DNA from: Candidatus Woesearchaeota archaeon
GTDB taxonomy: Archaea > Nanobdellota > Nanobdellia > SCGC-AAA011-G17 > GW2011-AR20
NCBI GenBank assembly: GCA_018302725.1
Contig: JAGVZJ010000015.1
Span: 1-13,569 of the forward strand
DNA length: 13,569 bases
Reading direction: 5' to 3'
Shown: positions 12,215-13,569 of the stretch, piece after piece
Position numbering within the stretch: the first letter of the stretch is position 1
How the letters are laid out: every line of letters starts with the position of its first letter
Program-made: the position numbers and the translations under genes
Notes under the pieces: generated by a model
Databases searched by the model: none
What the model was told of the DNA's origin: nothing
The model's input: the letters and a program-made list of their open reading frames with translations, nothing else

Positions 12215-12256
12215 ATCTCGCGACCGAGGTTCAAATCCTCGCGGGGCTATTGATGA

Positions 12257-12343
12257 GCCCCGTTAGTCTAGCCCGGTCAAGGACACGACCCTCTCAAGTT
12301 CAGTAGAAAGGTCGAAACCCGAGTTCGAATCTCGGACGGGGCA
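12257..12343 (+). tRNA. tRNA-Glu (anticodon CTC) with a 12-nt intron
   Basis: The acceptor stem is GCCCCGT (12257-12263) with ACGGGGC (12336-12342), discriminator A at 12343. The D-arm is GTCT-AGCCCGGTCAA-GGAC (12266-12284), the anticodon stem CGACC/GGTCG (12286-12290/12310-12314) and the T-arm CCGAG-TTCGAAT-CTCGG (12319-12335). The anticodon loop has 19 nt; removing 12297-12308 leaves CTCTCAA with anticodon CTC. The spliced tRNA is 75 nt. It lies 7 nt after tRNA-Gln and 7 nt before the phosphoesterase ATG, and CCA is not encoded. Confidence 0.92.
12297..12308 (+). other. 12-nt canonical (37/38) intron of tRNA-Glu
   Basis: The intron AGTTCAGTAGAA matches the tRNA-Gln 37/38 intron at 8 of 12 positions and has the same layout. 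The central helix CTCT (12291-12294) with GTAG (12303-12306) has one C-T mismatch and a G-T pair, so the motif is relaxed; the 3' bulge is again AAA (12307-12309). Confidence 0.78.
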
Positions 12344-12350
12344 TTATACA

Positions 12351-13052
12351 ATGAAAATAACAATTTTAGGAGACCCGCACGGAAAGATTTCCATCCTGGG
12401 GAAAACAGATCTAATATTATGTACTGGAGATTTAGGAGATGCAACTCTATTAAGAAACTATTTTTTTAAATATACTTTAGAAGGGGAAGACTGGACAGGC
12501 ATAATGCCTAAAAAGGAAATAAGGAAAGCATATAGCCAGACAATTAATTCTGCAATAAGGGTAATTCAAAAGCTTGGAAAAACAAAAACTCCGGTCTTTT
12601 TAGTTTTGGGAAATGCTGATTTTTCAGAGGAAGAAACAACAGGAGTAAACAGAACTTTTAATTTCAAATTTAAATCAATGTTAAAAGAGATTAAAAAATA
12701 TAAAAACATAGTTCTGGTAAATAAAAAAGTAATAAGATTCAAAGGATTAAAGATAGCCGGGCTTGATTTTTTTAGAGAAGAAGCTGAGGCTAAGAAATTT
12801 TTGAGCAGAACAAAACATCTTGATATTTTGTTAACGCACAATCCCCCTTATAAAATGTTAGACAAAGCAAAAAATAAATATCTAAAAGCACCAACACATG
12901 TTGGAAGCAAAGCTCTTTCATCATATATTAAGTCAAAAAAACCGAGATATCTAATTTGCGGGCATATTCATGAATCAAAAGGAACTTCTAAACTTAAAAA
13001 AACAATAGTGATTAATGCAGGAACAAGAACAAAGAAAGTTATTTCCCTCTAA
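12351..13052 (+). CDS. Calcineurin-like metallophosphoesterase
   Basis: This is a dimetal phosphoesterase of the calcineurin-like superfamily, close in size to small YfcE-like archaeal enzymes. All core motifs are present in 233 residues: D8 and H10 (GDPHG), D27 (CTGDLGD), N88 (LGNAD), H163 (LLTHNPP) and the final GHIH at 204-207 (CGHIHESKG). The first motif close to the N-terminus fixes the ATG. The substrate cannot be read from sequence; cyclic nucleotide, nucleotide or other phosphodiester substrates are possible. The ATG is 7 nt after tRNA-Glu with no promoter between, so it is probably co-transcribed with the tRNAs. Its 3' end overlaps the convergent downstream gene by 14 nt. Confidence 0.92.
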   Translation: MKITILGDPHGKISILGKTDLILCTGDLGDATLLRNYFFKYTLEGEDWTGIMPKKEIRKAYSQTINSAIRVIQKLGKTKTPVFLVLGNADFSEEETTGVNRTFNFKFKSMLKEIKKYKNIVLVNKKVIRFKGLKIAGLDFFREEAEAKKFLSRTKHLDILLTHNPPYKMLDKAKNKYLKAPTHVGSKALSSYIKSKKPRYLICGHIHESKGTSKLKKTIVINAGTRTKKVISL

Positions 13053-13569
13053 AATAACTTTTTATTTTATTTACTCTATTTCCTATCGCAGTATCCAACA
13101 AGTTGTAAGAACTATCAAATATTGAAAGAAAGGTATCCAGAACTTTTGTCGGATGCACAACAATTCCATGCAATGCTTCCTTATTAAGAACCATCTGTGC
13201 ATTAATCGCATATGCCTTATCTTTCCCTCGTTTGAAGTGTAATAGTGAAAACATAGTTTCTCCTCTATTTATTTTAGACTTTAGCCTCACAGAGAATACC
13301 ACACCAGGATGGTTCGCTTTTATCTCTTTCAAAAAATCTTTTTCTGGATCATACAATGTAGCAATTACCTCCCCCTCTTTGGCTGCATTTCCCAAAGACA
13401 CAAGAACATCTAGCAATCCAGAGAATGGAGCAGTATATCCATCTCTATAGTCTAATATAAACTGTCTGATTGGTACATCAATCATACCATTAATCATTTT
13501 TTTGTATACTAAAATGTTCATTATTCCCTTAACACCATCATTAACAAATTCATCCCATATCCTTACCCC
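13039..13569 (-). CDS. Succinylglutamate desuccinylase/aspartoacylase-family protein (partial, N-terminus off right edge)
   Basis: This frame stays open to the window edge, so the visible 176 residues are the C-terminal part; the ATG at 13521 is internal. The family (AstE/AspA, zinc carboxypeptidase fold) hydrolyses N-acyl amino acids or related amides. The segment DEFVNDGVKGIMNILVYKKM (visible residues 6-25) resembles the helix before the C-terminal domain. The beta-barrel follows with TAPFSGLLDVLVSLGN, EGEVIATLYDP and NHPGVVFSV, ending near visible residue 107. About 64 further residues continue to KIKSYFRGK. The zinc ligands lie in the missing N-terminal half and cannot be checked. The substrate is unknown. 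Confidence 0.75.
   Translation of the reverse strand, partial: GVRIWDEFVNDGVKGIMNILVYKKMINGMIDVPIRQFILDYRDGYTAPFSGLLDVLVSLGNAAKEGEVIATLYDPEKDFLKEIKANHPGVVFSVRLKSKINRGETMFSLLHFKRGKDKAYAINAQMVLNKEALHGIVVHPTKVLDTFLSIFDSSYNLLDTAIGNRVNKIKSYFRGK
13059..13072 (+). terminator. Possible T-rich terminator after the phosphoesterase
   Basis: A T-rich run, TTTTTATTTTATTT, starts 6 nt past the stop codon on the plus strand. Archaeal RNA polymerase terminates at such T-tracts. It lies inside the 3' coding part of the opposite gene, so base composition of that gene is an alternative explanation. Confidence 0.35.

Larger units (their letters stand above)
12151..12249 (+). tRNA. tRNA-Gln (anticodon CTG) with two putative 12-nt introns
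   Basis: The acceptor stem is AGCCCCG (12151-12157) with CGGGGCT (12242-12248) and discriminator A at 12249; A1-U72 fits archaeal tRNA-Gln. The D-stem is GTCT/GGAT (12160-12163/12187-12190), the anticodon stem CGAGA/TCTCG (12192-12196/12216-12220), and the T-arm CGAGG-TTCAAAT-CCTCG (12225-12241). The anticodon loop holds 19 nt and the D-loop 23 nt instead of 7 and about 11. Removing 12203-12214 and 12172-12183 leaves loop CTCTGGA with anticodon CTG, D-loop AGTGGTCAGAA, and a 75-nt cloverleaf. Tertiary positions U8-A14, G15-C48, G18G19 and A21 are all intact, arguing against a pseudogene. CCA is not encoded. Confidence 0.88.

Noticed and set aside
12151..12249. tRNA-Gln as a degenerate pseudogene or selenocysteine/type II tRNA
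   Set aside because: All stems pair fully, conserved tertiary bases are present, the extra length sits only in D-loop and anticodon loop, and the variable loop is 4 nt, not a long arm.
12566..12841. Minus-strand frame inside the phosphoesterase
   Set aside because: It is a shadow; every catalytic motif lies on the plus strand.
1..13569. CRISPR array, insertion sequence or integrated virus
   Set aside because: No spaced direct repeats, transposase, integrase or terminal inverted repeats are visible; the only clear tandem repeat is the 24-bp vapBC operator.

Overview
The window is a compact, AT-rich stretch of archaeal chromosome. The evidence is the gene order of the S10/spc ribosomal-protein block (with archaeal eS4, eL32, eL19, aIF1 and the RNase P subunit Rnp1/Rpp29 interleaved), a single-fold archaeal histone, TATA-box promoters placed for leaderless or near-leaderless transcripts, and tRNA genes carrying bulge-helix-bulge type introns. 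The extreme packing, short proteins and lysine/glutamate-rich tails suggest a small-genome archaeon, most likely of the DPANN type (Woesearchaeota/Pacearchaeota/Nanoarchaeota-like). That assignment is an inference and was not tested by phylogeny.

Layout. Positions 10586 down to 1 (minus strand) hold one continuous array of 22 genes: uL3-uL4-uL23-uL2-uS19-uL22-uS3-uL29-aIF1-Rnp1-uS17-uL14-uL24-eS4-uL5-uS14-uS8-uL6-eL32-eL19-uL18-uS5. The last gene, uS5, runs off the left edge. None of the 21 junctions has more than 1 nt between genes: eight are 1-nt gaps, eight are 4-nt ATGA overlaps, one is a 1-nt overlap, and four are longer overlaps (14, 32, 35 and 62 nt). A TATA box just upstream of uL3 is the only promoter seen for the whole array.

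A 224-bp divergent spacer (10587-10810) separates the array from a histone gene on the plus strand. Next, on the minus strand, come a VapBC-type toxin-antitoxin pair, whose operator looks like a tandem 12-bp repeat between TATA box and start codon, and a protein with two four-cysteine zinc ribbons. The last 1.4 kb holds two plus-strand tRNA genes, tRNA-Gln(CTG) and tRNA-Glu(CTC), followed 7 nt later by a calcineurin-like metallophosphoesterase. The final gene, on the minus strand, is the C-terminal part of a succinylglutamate desuccinylase/aspartoacylase-family protein running off the right edge.

Main points of interest. Both tRNA genes carry a 12-nt intron at the canonical 37/38 site, and tRNA-Gln appears to carry a second 12-nt intron in its D-loop. 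All three share one minimal geometry: 3-nt bulge, 4-bp helix, 5-nt loop, 3-nt bulge. Removing them leaves two 75-nt cloverleaves. The metallophosphoesterase begins 7 nt after tRNA-Glu with no room for its own promoter, so it is probably read from a tRNA-tRNA-mRNA transcript. The uL24/eS4 pair shares 62 bp of dual-coding sequence. I see no CRISPR array, insertion sequence, prophage or obvious new defence system here; the only defence- or stress-like module is the VapBC pair.
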